NCBI RefSeq assembly: GCF_900101595.1
Contig: NZ_FMYY01000002.1
Coordinates: 372,001-436,000, forward strand
Source of the DNA: Paenibacillus sp. cl123
Lineage (GTDB): Bacteria; Bacillota; Bacilli; Paenibacillales; NBRC-103111
DNA length: 64,000 nt
Direction of reading: 5' to 3'
A program made the translations under genes and the position numbers. Position 1 is the stretch's first letter. Each line of letters starts with the position of its first letter. Below are positions 43,880 through 52,831 of this stretch, piece after piece. The notes beneath the pieces are model-generated. The model was not told the origin of the DNA. It made no database searches and saw only the letters and a program-made list of their open reading frames with translations.

Positions 43880-44722
43880 ATGGCAGAAACTGGTGTCAGC
43901 ATGGAGAGTAAATACGAAAAGCTTCAACATATATTGCGCGACATGAAGCGGGTAGTGGTCGCTTTCTCCGGCGGCGTGGACAGCGCCTTTCTGCTGAAGG
44001 CGGCGATGGATACGCTGGGCGAGGAGAATGTGCTGGCGATTACGGCGGATTCCGAGACTTACCCGGCACGGGAGAAGGCGGAAGCGATCGCGCTGGCGAA
44101 GTCGCTGGGCGCGCCTCATGAAGTTATTCCGACCAGCGAGTTGAACATTCCGGGATATGCCGAAAATCCGACCAACCGGTGCTATTTCTGTAAAAATTCA
44201 TTATTTGATCATCTGATACCGATCGCCGAAGCCAAAGGGTATCCCTATGTCGTGTTCGGCGCGATCGCCGACGACCTGGGCGAGCATCGTCCTGGCCTGC
44301 AGGCGGCGCATGAGCGCGGGGTGCTGGCTCCGCTGCTGGAGGCGGGCATCCGCAAGTCGGAGATTCGGCATATGTCCCGCAGCTTCGGACTGGCCACATG
44401 GGATAAGCCATCATTTGCCTGCTTGTCGTCGCGTATTCCTTATGGCGAGGAAATTACGGCGCGCAAGCTGTCGATGATCGACCAAGCGGAGGATTTCATC
44501 ATGCAGCTTGGCTTCCGTCAGGTGCGCGTTCGTCAGCACGGCAATCTGGCCCGTATTGAGGTGGCGTCGTCGGACTTGGCCGAGCTGCTGCCGGTCGCGG
44601 AGACGGTATACGCGAAGCTGCGCGAGATCGGCTATGATTACGTGACTTTGGATCTGCTGGGCTACCGGTCGGGCAGTCTGAATGAAGTATTGCCTGCGTC
44701 GGAGCAAGCTTTACATGCTTGA
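43880..44722 (+). CDS. larE: LarE, ATP-dependent sulfur transferase (three-cysteine type)
   Basis: 280 residues from the ATG at 43880, which has GAGGGAGG eight bases upstream; ATGs at 43856 and 43901 are weaker. PP-loop SGGVDSAFLLKA near residue 30. LarE adds sulfur to the pyridinium-dicarboxylate nickel-pincer cofactor of lactate racemase-type enzymes. In Lactiplantibacillus the single Cys176 is sacrificed; here Cys181 in KPSFACLSSR is joined by Cys101 and Cys104 in NRCYFCKN, the pattern of LarE proteins that carry a [4Fe-4S] cluster and need not sacrifice a cysteine. No larA, larB or larC lies in the window. The D-2-hydroxyacid dehydrogenase gene follows after 56 bases. Confidence 0.9.
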   Translation: MAETGVSMESKYEKLQHILRDMKRVVVAFSGGVDSAFLLKAAMDTLGEENVLAITADSETYPAREKAEAIALAKSLGAPHEVIPTSELNIPGYAENPTNRCYFCKNSLFDHLIPIAEAKGYPYVVFGAIADDLGEHRPGLQAAHERGVLAPLLEAGIRKSEIRHMSRSFGLATWDKPSFACLSSRIPYGEEITARKLSMIDQAEDFIMQLGFRQVRVRQHGNLARIEVASSDLAELLPVAETVYAKLREIGYDYVTLDLLGYRSGSLNEVLPASEQALHA

Positions 44723-44778
44723 GTCATTTCTTAGGAACGGGATATAGTCAAACCAGCACCCAAGGAGGATTTCGCAAG

Positions 44779-45771
44779 ATGACGAAGCCTAGCATTTATA
44801 TTTCTAAACCGGTGCCGCAAGAGGTGCTGAGCTATCTGGAGGAGCATGCCGTCTGCCGGATGTGGGACGGACAAGGCGGCGCCTCCCGCGAGAAGCTGCT
44901 CTCCGAGCTGGGAGATGCGGAGGGCTTGCTGATGCCGGGCGGGGCGCTGATCAACCGGGAGCTGCTGGAGAGGGCGCCCAAGCTGCGCGCGGTGAGCAGC
45001 ATCTCCGTCGGTTACAACCACTTCGATCTGGATGCGATGAAAGAGCGGAGAGTCATAGGCACGCATACTCCTTATGTGCTGGATGATACCGTAGCCGATC
45101 TGGTGCTTGCCCTGATGCTGTCTGCGGCCCGCCGCATCCCGGAGCTGGATACCTATGTGAAGCGAGGGCAGTGGCAGAAGGGCCAAGGGCTTCCCGAAGA
45201 TGCTCATTTCGGCGTGGACGTGCATCACAGGACTGTAGGCATTATCGGGATGGGCAGGATTGGCGAGGCCATCGCCAAACGGGCTGTGCATGGCTTCGGG
45301 ATGAAGCTGCACTACTATAACCGCTCACGCAAGCCGGAGGCGGAGCAGCAATACGGCGCGGTGTACTCCACGCTGGAGGAGGTGCTGTCCGTCTCGGACT
45401 TCGTCGTGCTGATGACGCCGCTCACTCCGGAAACTGAGCATATGATCCGCAAAGAGCATTTCGCGCTCATGAAGCGGTCCGCGATCTTTATCAACGCTTC
45501 CCGGGGACAGACGGTCGACGAAGCCGCCCTAGTCGAAGCGCTGCAGAACGGCGTTATCCGGGGGGCCGGCCTCGATGTATTCGATCCGGAGCCGCCGCGG
45601 GCGGATCATCCGTTCTTCACGATGCCGAATGTCGTTACTCTCCCTCATATCGGTTCGGCGACGCATGCTACGCGCTTCGATATGGCGATGCTTGGCGCGC
45701 GCAATCTGGTCGCGGTCTTGACCGGGGAAGGCGAGGCACATGTTGTGCCCGAGCTGAAGCATTTGCTGTAG
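44779..45771 (+). CDS. D-2-hydroxyacid dehydrogenase (glyoxylate/glycerate type)
   Basis: 330 residues from the ATG at 44779 with AAGGAGG at 44762-44768. NAD(P)-binding GMGRIGEAIAKRA, catalytic Arg in SISVGYN..NASRGQTVDE region, Glu in FDPEPPRADHPFF and His in LPHIGSATHATR. The pattern LFDVFDPEP/PHIGSAT fits the GyaR/YvcT group acting on glyoxylate, hydroxypyruvate or gluconate derivatives. It sits behind larE, so a role in 2-hydroxyacid metabolism shared with the nickel-pincer enzyme is possible but unproven. A terminator follows. Confidence 0.9.
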   Translation: MTKPSIYISKPVPQEVLSYLEEHAVCRMWDGQGGASREKLLSELGDAEGLLMPGGALINRELLERAPKLRAVSSISVGYNHFDLDAMKERRVIGTHTPYVLDDTVADLVLALMLSAARRIPELDTYVKRGQWQKGQGLPEDAHFGVDVHHRTVGIIGMGRIGEAIAKRAVHGFGMKLHYYNRSRKPEAEQQYGAVYSTLEEVLSVSDFVVLMTPLTPETEHMIRKEHFALMKRSAIFINASRGQTVDEAALVEALQNGVIRGAGLDVFDPEPPRADHPFFTMPNVVTLPHIGSATHATRFDMAMLGARNLVAVLTGEGEAHVVPELKHLL

Positions 45772-45836
45772 CAAGCGTCACCCGGACGGGGTGGAGTATG
45801 CAGCGAGGGATATCTCTGCGAGCATAGAAATAGTGG

Positions 45837-45876
45837 AAGGCAGGAAGGAGTACCGGATGCGCCGGCCTGCCTTTTT
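45837..45876 (+). terminator. Terminator after the hydroxyacid dehydrogenase gene
   Basis: AAGGCAGG pairs with CCTGCCTT and CCGG with CCGG inside, followed by TTTTT. Confidence 0.75.
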
Positions 45877-46047
45877 GACATGCGAGATTGTAGAGACCGG
45901 TTTGAAGAAAACAGCCACGATTGCCGCATCATTCTCACTTGAGTACCGAGCTAAAAAGTTTTATTAAGCAAGTTGTTTTAAATATGACACAAGATGACAT
46001 AATGAATTTCTATAATAATAGTAGATCAACGAGAGGAGCAGTAAATC

Positions 46048-46617
46048 ATGAGCAGAAGAATCATTTTAGACTTGGCAGTTACTTTGGATGGTTTCATTGA
46101 GGGAAAAAATGGTGAAGTGGATTGGTGCATTATGGATCCTGAACTGGAGTTTAATCAATTTTTAAATCAAGTTGATACCATATTTTATGGAAGAAAAAGC
46201 TATGACGAATGGGGACAATTCACCCCGAATCATGAGGATTCGGATGCTGACAAACAATTTTGGGCATTGGTTCATAGCAAAGAGAAATATGTGTTTTCCA
46301 GGGCGCAGCAGGGGACGGATCATAAGGCCGTATTTATTAACGATCATATCCTTGAAGAAGTAAATAAAATAAAGCAGAAACCCGGCAAAGACATCTGGCT
46401 ATATGGTGGAGCAAGTCTGATTACAACGTTTATCCGATTAGGACTTGTGGATGAATTTAGATTATCCGTTCACCCCGTGGTGTTAGGAGAAGGGAAACCG
46501 CTGTTTGCAGATATCAAACAACGGTTGAATTTAAAGTTGGCTCATACAAGAACGTTCTCCTCAGGCCTTGTACAGCTCATTTACCATTGGGACGGTGGGG
46601 GCCATGAACGTCAATGA
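46048..46617 (+). CDS. RibD C-terminal / dihydrofolate reductase-like protein
   Basis: 189 residues. MSRRIILDLAVTLDGFIEG at the start and WLYGGASLITTFIRLGLVDE near residue 115 match the RibD_C/YyaP-YwjB group of reductases with a DHFR fold. Function in these stand-alone proteins is not known. The gene is visibly more AT-rich than its surroundings in codon choice (many AAA, TTT, ATT). A -10-like TATAAT lies at 46011-46016 and the hexamer ATGACA occurs twice, 10 bases apart, at 45984 and 45994. AGAGGAG precedes the ATG. Likely acquired. Confidence 0.85.
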   Translation: MSRRIILDLAVTLDGFIEGKNGEVDWCIMDPELEFNQFLNQVDTIFYGRKSYDEWGQFTPNHEDSDADKQFWALVHSKEKYVFSRAQQGTDHKAVFINDHILEEVNKIKQKPGKDIWLYGGASLITTFIRLGLVDEFRLSVHPVVLGEGKPLFADIKQRLNLKLAHTRTFSSGLVQLIYHWDGGGHERQ

Positions 46618-46624
46618 TAGCGTC

Positions 46625-47154
46625 ATTAGAACTTTCTCCGCATTCATCCGCAGCCGGCTGCCCCGGTTAGCCAGCCAGATGCCGATCTCATCGAGAACTT
46701 GTTTACGGCAGTTGTCATAGATTTAGAAGAGACTCGGCGGCACCTCCAGTTCGACTGTCGGCACATCATGGATAATTATGCGATGCCCCGGCTGCTGTTC
46801 TTCAGAATCGGCAAACCGTTTTCCGGTCATTCGCATGTTTTCTCCTTTAACGACCCGGCCGGGATGTGCCCAGAATGCGGCTCGCTGATTACCGGACTTC
46901 ATATGTCCGATATTTCTCGTCTGATGGACATTATGAACCGCTTGGTCGACGGGGGCAACACGGTGGTGGTCATCGAACGCAATCTGGATATGATCAAGAG
47001 TGCGGACTGGATCATTGACGTGGGTCCAGAGGGCGGCCACCGGGGTGGCCAAATTGTATTCGAAGGCACGCCTGTCCAGCTTGCTGGTGCCAAGCATTTG
47101 ATAACGGGGACATATCTGCGCAAGGCAGAAGCCACCCAGGAATCATTTTCCTGA
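46625..47154 (+). pseudogene. Decayed uvrA-like excinuclease gene
   Basis: Pieces of a UvrA paralogue appear in order but in different frames: RTFSAFIRSRLPRLA, then PDADLIENLFTAVVID, then KRLGGTSSSTVGT in another frame, then RLLFFRIGKPFSGHSH and VFSFNDPAGMCPECGSL (zinc-module region). The frame then jumps directly to the C-terminal ATPase part: MNRLVDGGNTVVVIERNLDM, SADWIIDVGPEGGHRGGQ and VFEGTPVQL. Both Walker A segments and most of the middle are missing. An intact UvrA would be 750-950 residues; this region could encode about 150. It is not functional. Confidence 0.8.
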
Positions 47155-47307
47155 GGTTACAACGAAATATAGAATCCTTGTTGATCCGAAATCCAACACA
47201 TCTGCCACCTGAATGCAACGCCTTCGCTGCTCGGATTCGACCTTATCCAGGTTATGGGTTGCTGACGTCGGACACAGCATGGATAGTTCGTCCCGAGTGC
47301 GTGTCAC

Positions 47308-47690
47308 AGAAAACCACTCTTGGGTGCCGGACAAATCTGACAGGGATGAAAACAGAGGAGATCTTATCGTTTCAGCTTACCAATCCGTCCAATCTGCTGG
47401 ATGACCTTGGCATTAAAGATCATTTTGATGTCGCCATTCAAAAATTGTTGGCCGCCTCCCCGACGGAAATAAAAATGAATGCCGAAAAGGTGCGTCAGCG
47501 GATGCTAGTTGATGGGGCTGGTTGGCATCAGTTGAGGGAATCGTTACCGAAGAGACGAAGAGAGTGTGGAGAGGATCGTCAATCCGCTCGGTATCGTCGC
47601 TAAACGAAACGTCTTGTATTTGATCGCAGAATCAAGCGGTGACATGCGTATCTATCGCATCTCTCGCCTGAGTCTAGCAGCGATTTTGTT
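47308..47690 (+). pseudogene. Decayed WYL-domain (YafY-like) transcriptional regulator
   Basis: One frame reads GCRTNLTGMKTEEILSFQLT then NPSNLLDDLGIKDHFDVAIQ and VRQRMLVDGAGWHQ, the linker before a WYL domain. After about 33 bases, in a different frame, VERIVNPLGIVAKRNVLYLI and GDMRIYRISRLS give the WYL core. About 30 residues between them are deleted and the N-terminal helix-turn-helix is not found. WYL regulators often sit beside the genes they control, so this may once have regulated the neighbouring uvrA-like gene. Confidence 0.7.
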
Positions 47691-47750
47691 TAAAGTGAGA
47701 TTTTATGAGAAAATAAGAGAAAACATTACTTTATAGTGGGAGGAATCATA

Positions 47751-48122
47751 ATGGAAGATTTTTTTGATTTTTTAGGGCGGATTGATGACCCTAACCACAG
47801 AGAAAAAATGGAGGAATTGTTTACTTGGATTAGACAAAAGTATCCCCAACTAGATGAAGTGATAAAATGGAAACAACCGATGTTTACGGATCACGGAACA
47901 TTTATTATTGGATTTAGTGCTTCTAAAAAGCATTTAGCAGTATCACCTGAAAGTTATACAATAACTCATTTAGAGGATGACATTGTGAAGGCTGGACTTG
48001 ACTACACTAAAGAGTTGGTTCGCTTCCCGTGGAAGAGTCCGATTGATTACTCACTAATTGAGAAAATGATTGATTTCAATATTTTGTCAAAGGCTAACTG
48101 TTCCACGTTTTGGAGAGAGTAG
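47751..48122 (+). CDS. DUF1801 / YdhG-like protein
   Basis: 123 residues. EVIKWKQPMFTDHGTFIIGF and HLAVSPESYTITHLEDDI match the YdhG/DUF1801 group, small proteins with a frataxin-like fold that are sometimes annotated as iron chaperones. GGGAGG at 47738-47743 serves the ATG. The gene is AT-rich compared with its flanks, like the RibD-like gene, and probably belongs to the same acquired islet. Intact reading frame, so it may still be expressed. Confidence 0.82.
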   Translation: MEDFFDFLGRIDDPNHREKMEELFTWIRQKYPQLDEVIKWKQPMFTDHGTFIIGFSASKKHLAVSPESYTITHLEDDIVKAGLDYTKELVRFPWKSPIDYSLIEKMIDFNILSKANCSTFWRE

Positions 48123-48251
48123 TAGTAAGTAAAGATACACCTGTTCGCGATGAAGAAGAAATGGACAGCAGAGTCGTGCCTCTTGCTGACGGCAGCCGAG
48201 CATAGGATCGGCTGCCGTTTCACATCTTACCCGCAGGACGAAATAAGCCTG

Positions 48252-48280
48252 TTGACAATTGCGCCTTATATTCATATTAT
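48252..48280 (+). promoter_or_regulatory. Consensus sigma-A promoter for the padR gene
   Basis: Perfect -35 TTGACA (48252-48257), 17-base spacer and -10 TATTAT (48275-48280). Confidence 0.8.
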
Positions 48281-48304
48281 TAATATATATTATATGCATA
48301 TGAA
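48271..48304. promoter_or_regulatory. Candidate PadR operator overlapping the -10
   Basis: TTCATAT (48271-48277) and ATATGAA (48298-48304) form an inverted repeat around an inner palindrome TAATATATATTA. It covers the -10 and start of transcription of the padR gene, a usual place for PadR autorepression. Confidence 0.55.
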
Positions 48305-48326
48305 CCAGGAGGGGTGGTTTTTTCAA

Positions 48327-48848
48327 ATGCAATTGCAAGCGAAGTATGTCATTCTCGGTCTGCTGCGCACGCGAGCTATGTCCGGTTACGAGATTAAGAA
48401 GAGCTTCGAAGGCGATATCTCGTTTTTCTTCGATGCCAGCTACGGCAGCGTCTATCCCACCTTGAACAAGCTGGAGCAAGAGGGGTTGATCGTCAAGCAT
48501 ACGATCGTTCAGACAGACCGCCCAAACAGGCATGATTACACGATTACGGAAGCCGGCATTGAGGCTTTGGCGCTGTATCTGCAAAGTCCTCTGATCGAGG
48601 ATAAGGTCCGCTCGGACCTGACGATGCGCCTGTATTTCGGAACCGAGGAGGAGGACGCCGAGCTTGCGGACTGGATCAGGCAAGGATTGGAGCAGCATAC
48701 CAGCAAGCTGTCGCGCCTTTCTTTGTTGATGGAGCAGCATGAGGCGCATATGCCTAAGTCGACGAAGCTTTCTCTGCTGTACGGGATCGGATATCACCAA
48801 GGGCAGGTAGAGGCGCTGCAGCGTCTGCAGAAGGAGCTTGAGGGGTAG
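48327..48848 (+). CDS. PadR-family transcriptional regulator (Vir-like, with C-terminal domain)
   Basis: 173 residues from the ATG at 48327 with AGGAGGGG at 48307-48314. N-terminal winged helix: KYVILGLLRTRAMSGYEIKK, YGSVYPTLNKLEQEGLI and the wing RHDYTITEAGIEAL. The C-terminal 80 residues form the dimerisation helices of the larger PadR subfamily (SDLTMRLYFGTEEEDAEL and so on). It has a consensus promoter with an overlapping inverted repeat, so it is probably self-repressed. The DUF2269 membrane protein gene starts 31 bases after the stop and is the likely regulated partner. Confidence 0.9.
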   Translation: MQLQAKYVILGLLRTRAMSGYEIKKSFEGDISFFFDASYGSVYPTLNKLEQEGLIVKHTIVQTDRPNRHDYTITEAGIEALALYLQSPLIEDKVRSDLTMRLYFGTEEEDAELADWIRQGLEQHTSKLSRLSLLMEQHEAHMPKSTKLSLLYGIGYHQGQVEALQRLQKELEG

Positions 48849-48879
48849 TAAATTGATAACAAACGGGGAGTGGAGACGA

Positions 48880-49341
48880 ATGGGGATTTTGATTTTTTTG
48901 CATGTGGTTGGCGCTATGATGTTTTTGGGGAATATTGTGACGGCGGCATTCTGGAAGCTGAAGGCGGAGAGGGGAGGCGATCTTCCGCATCTGCATCGGG
49001 TGACCCGCAATGTGATGCTGGCCGATTATATATTCACGCTGCCGGGCATTGTGCTGCTGCTGGCGACAGGTCATATCCTGGCCGCCCAGCGAGGTTATCC
49101 GCTTACCGAATGGAATTGGGTCAGCGCTTCGGAAGGGTTGTTCGCACTCAGCGGACTCATCTGGCTGCTCGTGCTGCTGCCGGCTCAGCGGGCGATGATT
49201 CGCGAGAGCAGCTTGTCAGCCTCCGCAGGAAGCCTTACTCCTTCGTACCGCAAAGCCTCTCGATTATGGGATAGTTTTGGCACCCTGGTTACGATCATCC
49301 CGCTCGTCGTGCTGTATCTGATGCTGAATAAGCCGTTCTAA
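48880..49341 (+). CDS. DUF2269-family integral membrane protein
   Basis: 153 residues with four hydrophobic helices: ILIFLHVVGAMMFLGNIVTA, YIFTLPGIVLLLATGHIL, GLFALSGLIWLLVLLPAQ and FGTLVTIIPLVVLYLML. The early HVVGAMMFLGN and later PAQR positions are typical of DUF2269 proteins, whose role is unknown. I start at the ATG at 48880 after GGGGAGTGGAG. It is likely co-transcribed with padR. Confidence 0.82.
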   Translation: MGILIFLHVVGAMMFLGNIVTAAFWKLKAERGGDLPHLHRVTRNVMLADYIFTLPGIVLLLATGHILAAQRGYPLTEWNWVSASEGLFALSGLIWLLVLLPAQRAMIRESSLSASAGSLTPSYRKASRLWDSFGTLVTIIPLVVLYLMLNKPF

Positions 49342-49491
49342 CCGTGCCTTTGGCGGCAGATGCGAGATTTTTTCTCGCAATTATGGAAAATGTCCGGTAG
49401 CAAGGCGCCGAAATCGGGTAAGATAGAGAGGAATGCAAGCTTGCATCCGATAGTTTTACACTATTTATCCTGATTGGCGAGGGAGACGATT

Positions 49492-50463
49492 ATGGGGAAT
49501 TTTTGGGCAATGGTGAAAAAAGGCAATACATCCTCCGCGGCGGCGGCTCTGGGCAATACGGGCATCGCGGTGTTAAAAGCGATCGCCGCCTCCTTTAGCG
49601 GAAGCGGCGCTATGTTTGCTTCGGCCATGCATTCGGTTGCCGATGCGGTGAATCAGGCTTTCGTATTTGCGGGCAGCGTCTGGGCGGAGAAGCAGCCGAA
49701 CCGCCGGTTCCCGGTGGGCTATGGCCGCATCATCAACATCTTCTGCATGGTTGCCGTTATCGTAGTTACGGTCATGGCTTATGAGACCGTCAAGGAAGGC
49801 TGGCATCTGCTGCAGCATCCGGCTGAAAGCCACAGCTTCTGGCTGAATTTCATCGTGCTGCTGATCTCGATCTCCGTGGACGGCGCGATCCTCATCAAGG
49901 CCATGAAGGAAATCGTCAAGGAAACCCGGGTAGATGCCAAGGGGGCGGCGGTTATCCCGGCGGCCTTCCGGAATGTGGGCCGAGCCGCTCCTCCGACGAG
50001 ACTGGTATTCTACGAGGACATTGTAGCGACATCCGGCGCGCTGTTTGCATTAATCGCGGTTATCGTCGCTCAGCTCACGCCCTTCAAGCTGTTCGACGGC
50101 ATCGCCACGATTTTGATCGGATTTCTGATGGTCGGGGTTGCCTTCAAGGTCGGATATGACAATATGGTCGGTCTGATCGGGGTTGCCGCGCCGGTAGAGG
50201 TGGAAACGAAAATTGCCGCAATTATTCTGAATGATCCGGATGTTACCGACATTAACAAGCTGCGGATTATCCAGGAAGGCCGCACTTACCACGTCGAGGG
50301 CTATATCGAGCTGCGCAAGGGCTTCTCCTTGGCCGATGCGGACGATATCAAATTCCGGGTTCGCGACCAGCTGCTGGCTGATCCGGATATATCCGATGTG
50401 ACGCTCGGCATTTTGGAGGATAACGGCATCATGGACTGGAACCCGGAGAAGGCGACGACCTGA
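49492..50463 (+). CDS. Cation diffusion facilitator-family transporter
   Basis: 323 residues from the ATG at 49492 (GAGGGAG at 49479-49485). Six hydrophobic helices, then a cytoplasmic C-terminal domain (VEVETKIAAIILNDPDVTDI, HVEGYIELRKGFSLADADD). The helix-2 metal site is AMHSVADAVNQA (HSxAD). In helix 5 the usual HxxxD site reads YEDIVATSGAL, so this belongs to the divergent CDF branch with EDxxA in place of His. It likely moves Zn2+, Mn2+ or Fe2+ out of the cell. A palindrome ATGCAAGCTTGCAT lies about 50 bases upstream. Confidence 0.88.
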   Translation: MGNFWAMVKKGNTSSAAAALGNTGIAVLKAIAASFSGSGAMFASAMHSVADAVNQAFVFAGSVWAEKQPNRRFPVGYGRIINIFCMVAVIVVTVMAYETVKEGWHLLQHPAESHSFWLNFIVLLISISVDGAILIKAMKEIVKETRVDAKGAAVIPAAFRNVGRAAPPTRLVFYEDIVATSGALFALIAVIVAQLTPFKLFDGIATILIGFLMVGVAFKVGYDNMVGLIGVAAPVEVETKIAAIILNDPDVTDINKLRIIQEGRTYHVEGYIELRKGFSLADADDIKFRVRDQLLADPDISDVTLGILEDNGIMDWNPEKATT

Positions 50464-50534
50464 TCCGCCGAGCTGAACGTAGGCACTACATACCAGGCGG
50501 CCGGCGGCAGCAAATGCAAAGCCCGTTGTCTATA

Positions 50535-50571
50535 GGAAAGGCGCGCTAGCCGGCCGGCTGCGCGCCTTTCT
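50535..50571. terminator. Hairpin between cation transporter and helD genes
   Basis: GAAAGGCGCGC pairs with GCGCGCCTTTC around AGCCGGCCGGCT, itself a palindrome. It lies between convergent genes and may serve both. Confidence 0.65.
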
Positions 50572-50677
50572 GTACGTTCTGCGGATGACATACGCTGCAT
50601 TCATGAGCGTGGGGCCTGCGCATATAGGCGGGGCGTGTTGCTCAAGCAAGACGAGGGGAGCGAGGCGAGGGCAGCAA

Positions 50678-52831
50678 TCAGATCGCTGCCAAGGCCAAGG
50701 GTGAGACCTCGCCGCTATAGATCAGCTTCAATTCATGAAGCGCGCGGGTGCATCCGACATATAAGAGCTTGGCGTCCCAGGTGGTTCGCTCGTAATGCTT
50801 TCTGTCCGCATCGATGATGATGACCGAATCGAACTCCAATCCCTTGGCCATGTACACGGGCAATACGGAGACGCCGCCCTCATAATGCTGCTGTCCGGCC
50901 CCGATACGATGCACATGCTCGCAACCGGCTTGAAGCAATCGCTCGTAAATATGGCTGCTTCGCTGCTCGGTACGGGTAAGAATCGCCAGCGTGCCGTTGT
51001 CGTTAGCGGCCTGGAAGGCGCGGATTTCGTCCGCCAGCCGATCGATCAGGGCGGGCTCCTGCACCTCCGCGACTGTCACCTCGCGTCCGCTCCGGAAAAC
51101 CGGAACAGCCAGTGTCGCAGGCGGCTCGGGCGCCCGTTCCAGCACAGCGTTGGCATAGTGGATAATCTCCATCGTAGACCGGTAGCTGCGGTTCAAGGTG
51201 AAGAAGCCGCGGCTGTCTGCCGGGAACATCTCAAGCAGCTCTTCCCAGCGGTGTACGCCCTGATAGGCATGAATGCCCTGAGACAAGTCGCCGAGTATCG
51301 TAAAGGAGCCGTTTTTCGTATGGCGGTTCAGCACCGCTACCTGGAACGGGGAGAAGTCCTGCGCTTCATCGATCACCGTATGATCGAACCGGAGATCCGG
51401 GTGGATGCCGAAGAACCTTTCCCGGATGAATAGCATGGGGGCCAGATCCTCCGGCTGCGCCTTTTTCTTCTTGGCGAGCCGCAGCGTAGCTTCGCGCACC
51501 GAGTCCGGCAGAAGGAAGCCGCTTCGTCCCGTAACCTCCCGGACAAATGGGGCGGCTTCGGCTTCAGGTGCGAACAGCTCCTTATAGAAGGTAAACGGCG
51601 TATAAGCCGTCCAGCGCTTGCCGTAATCGCGCAGCCGCGAAGACAGCTTCTTCTTGTATTCCTTGCGCAGATGAACCTCCCATATTTTCTCAAGCTCCAT
51701 CTCGGCCCAGCGCTTGATGCGTGCCAGCACGCGCTCGCGGCGCTTCATCAGCGGCTCATGTTTGTTCTCGACCTCGAACCAATTCCGGATAACCGCTGCC
51801 GGCAGCTTCTTGCCCTCCCAGGGATGGAAGTCTTCCTGCGGCACGGCCTGTCGTTCATACGCGTCGAGATGATCGGCGATCCACTGCATGCAGCGAAGCG
51901 AGCCCTTCAGGCGTCCGGGAGCCTGATCATCCGCAGCGGGACGCTCGGGACCGACGCGGAACCATTCGTTCAGCTTTTCCGCCGGGTCGGATAACGCGAC
52001 CTCCCGGTCCAGCAATTCAAGCGCCCAGTCGCTGAAGGTCGTCTGCTGGATATGCCCGACTCCGAGCTCCGGCAGCACGCCTGAAATATAGTCGAGAAAC
52101 ATCCGGTTTGGAGCAAAAATGATCATTTTTTCCGCTTTCACCTGATCGCGGTATTGATATAACAGAAAGGCGAGCCGGTGCAGCGCAACGGTCGTTTTTC
52201 CGCTTCCGGCAACGCCCTGGATCACAAGAGCGTCATTTTTGCCGGCGCGGATAATGGCATCCTGCTCCGCTTGAATCGTAGAGACGATGTCGCGCAGCTT
52301 GTTGTCCTTGTTTTCGCCCAGCCGGTAGAGCAGAAATTCGTCGGTGACGGCCATCGCATCCTGCTCCCGGTCGAAGGTATCGACCACACGCTGGAGAATG
52401 CGCTTGCGGATCGCCAGATTGCGCTTCAAATAAACCAGTCCCTCCACCGTGCCGTCGGGCGACTCGTAGGCGGCGGAGTCGAGACCGCCTGTGAAGGAAT
52501 AGAACAAGCTGGCTACCGGCGCCCGCCAGTCAATGACGAGAAGCTCGGGGGAATCGGCCTTCTCGACACCGAATTTACCTATATACAACGGTGTCGGTTC
52601 TGGCTTGCCGGCCTCTTGAAAGTCCAACCGGCCGAAATACGGCTCCGGCATCGCGTGGGCCAAGTTATGCCGCTTGTTCTCGCGAATGGATTCCAGGACC
52701 TGCTCCGACACATCGTGCCCGGTGTATCGCGGCACGGCTTCCAGCTGGCTGAGATGGTCCTCCATCTCCCGAATCGTGCGTGCCAGCCGATCCAGCTCTT
52801 CTTGATACGCTTGGTGCAAAGCGGTTTCCAA
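50678..52831 (-). CDS. helD: HelD-type RNA polymerase recycling ATPase (UvrD-like)
   Basis: 717 residues. An N-terminal coiled coil (EELDRLARTIREMEDHLSQL) that in HelD inserts into RNA polymerase, then superfamily 1 helicase motifs: Walker A VIQGVAGSGKTTVALHRLA, motif II VIDEAQDFSPFQ, motif III FTILGDLSQGIHAYQG, motif IV LNRSYRSTMEI and motif VI YVGCTRALHELKL. B. subtilis HelD releases stalled or inactive RNA polymerase. The start is a TTG at 52831 with GGAGG eight bases before it. A long structured region lies in its 5' leader. Confidence 0.9.
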   Translation of the reverse strand: METALHQAYQEELDRLARTIREMEDHLSQLEAVPRYTGHDVSEQVLESIRENKRHNLAHAMPEPYFGRLDFQEAGKPEPTPLYIGKFGVEKADSPELLVIDWRAPVASLFYSFTGGLDSAAYESPDGTVEGLVYLKRNLAIRKRILQRVVDTFDREQDAMAVTDEFLLYRLGENKDNKLRDIVSTIQAEQDAIIRAGKNDALVIQGVAGSGKTTVALHRLAFLLYQYRDQVKAEKMIIFAPNRMFLDYISGVLPELGVGHIQQTTFSDWALELLDREVALSDPAEKLNEWFRVGPERPAADDQAPGRLKGSLRCMQWIADHLDAYERQAVPQEDFHPWEGKKLPAAVIRNWFEVENKHEPLMKRRERVLARIKRWAEMELEKIWEVHLRKEYKKKLSSRLRDYGKRWTAYTPFTFYKELFAPEAEAAPFVREVTGRSGFLLPDSVREATLRLAKKKKAQPEDLAPMLFIRERFFGIHPDLRFDHTVIDEAQDFSPFQVAVLNRHTKNGSFTILGDLSQGIHAYQGVHRWEELLEMFPADSRGFFTLNRSYRSTMEIIHYANAVLERAPEPPATLAVPVFRSGREVTVAEVQEPALIDRLADEIRAFQAANDNGTLAILTRTEQRSSHIYERLLQAGCEHVHRIGAGQQHYEGGVSVLPVYMAKGLEFDSVIIIDADRKHYERTTWDAKLLYVGCTRALHELKLIYSGEVSPLALAAI

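Noticed and set aside
46048-48122. Insertion sequence or transposon carrying the islet
   Set aside because: No transposase, integrase, terminal inverted repeats or target-site duplication was visible around the AT-rich genes.
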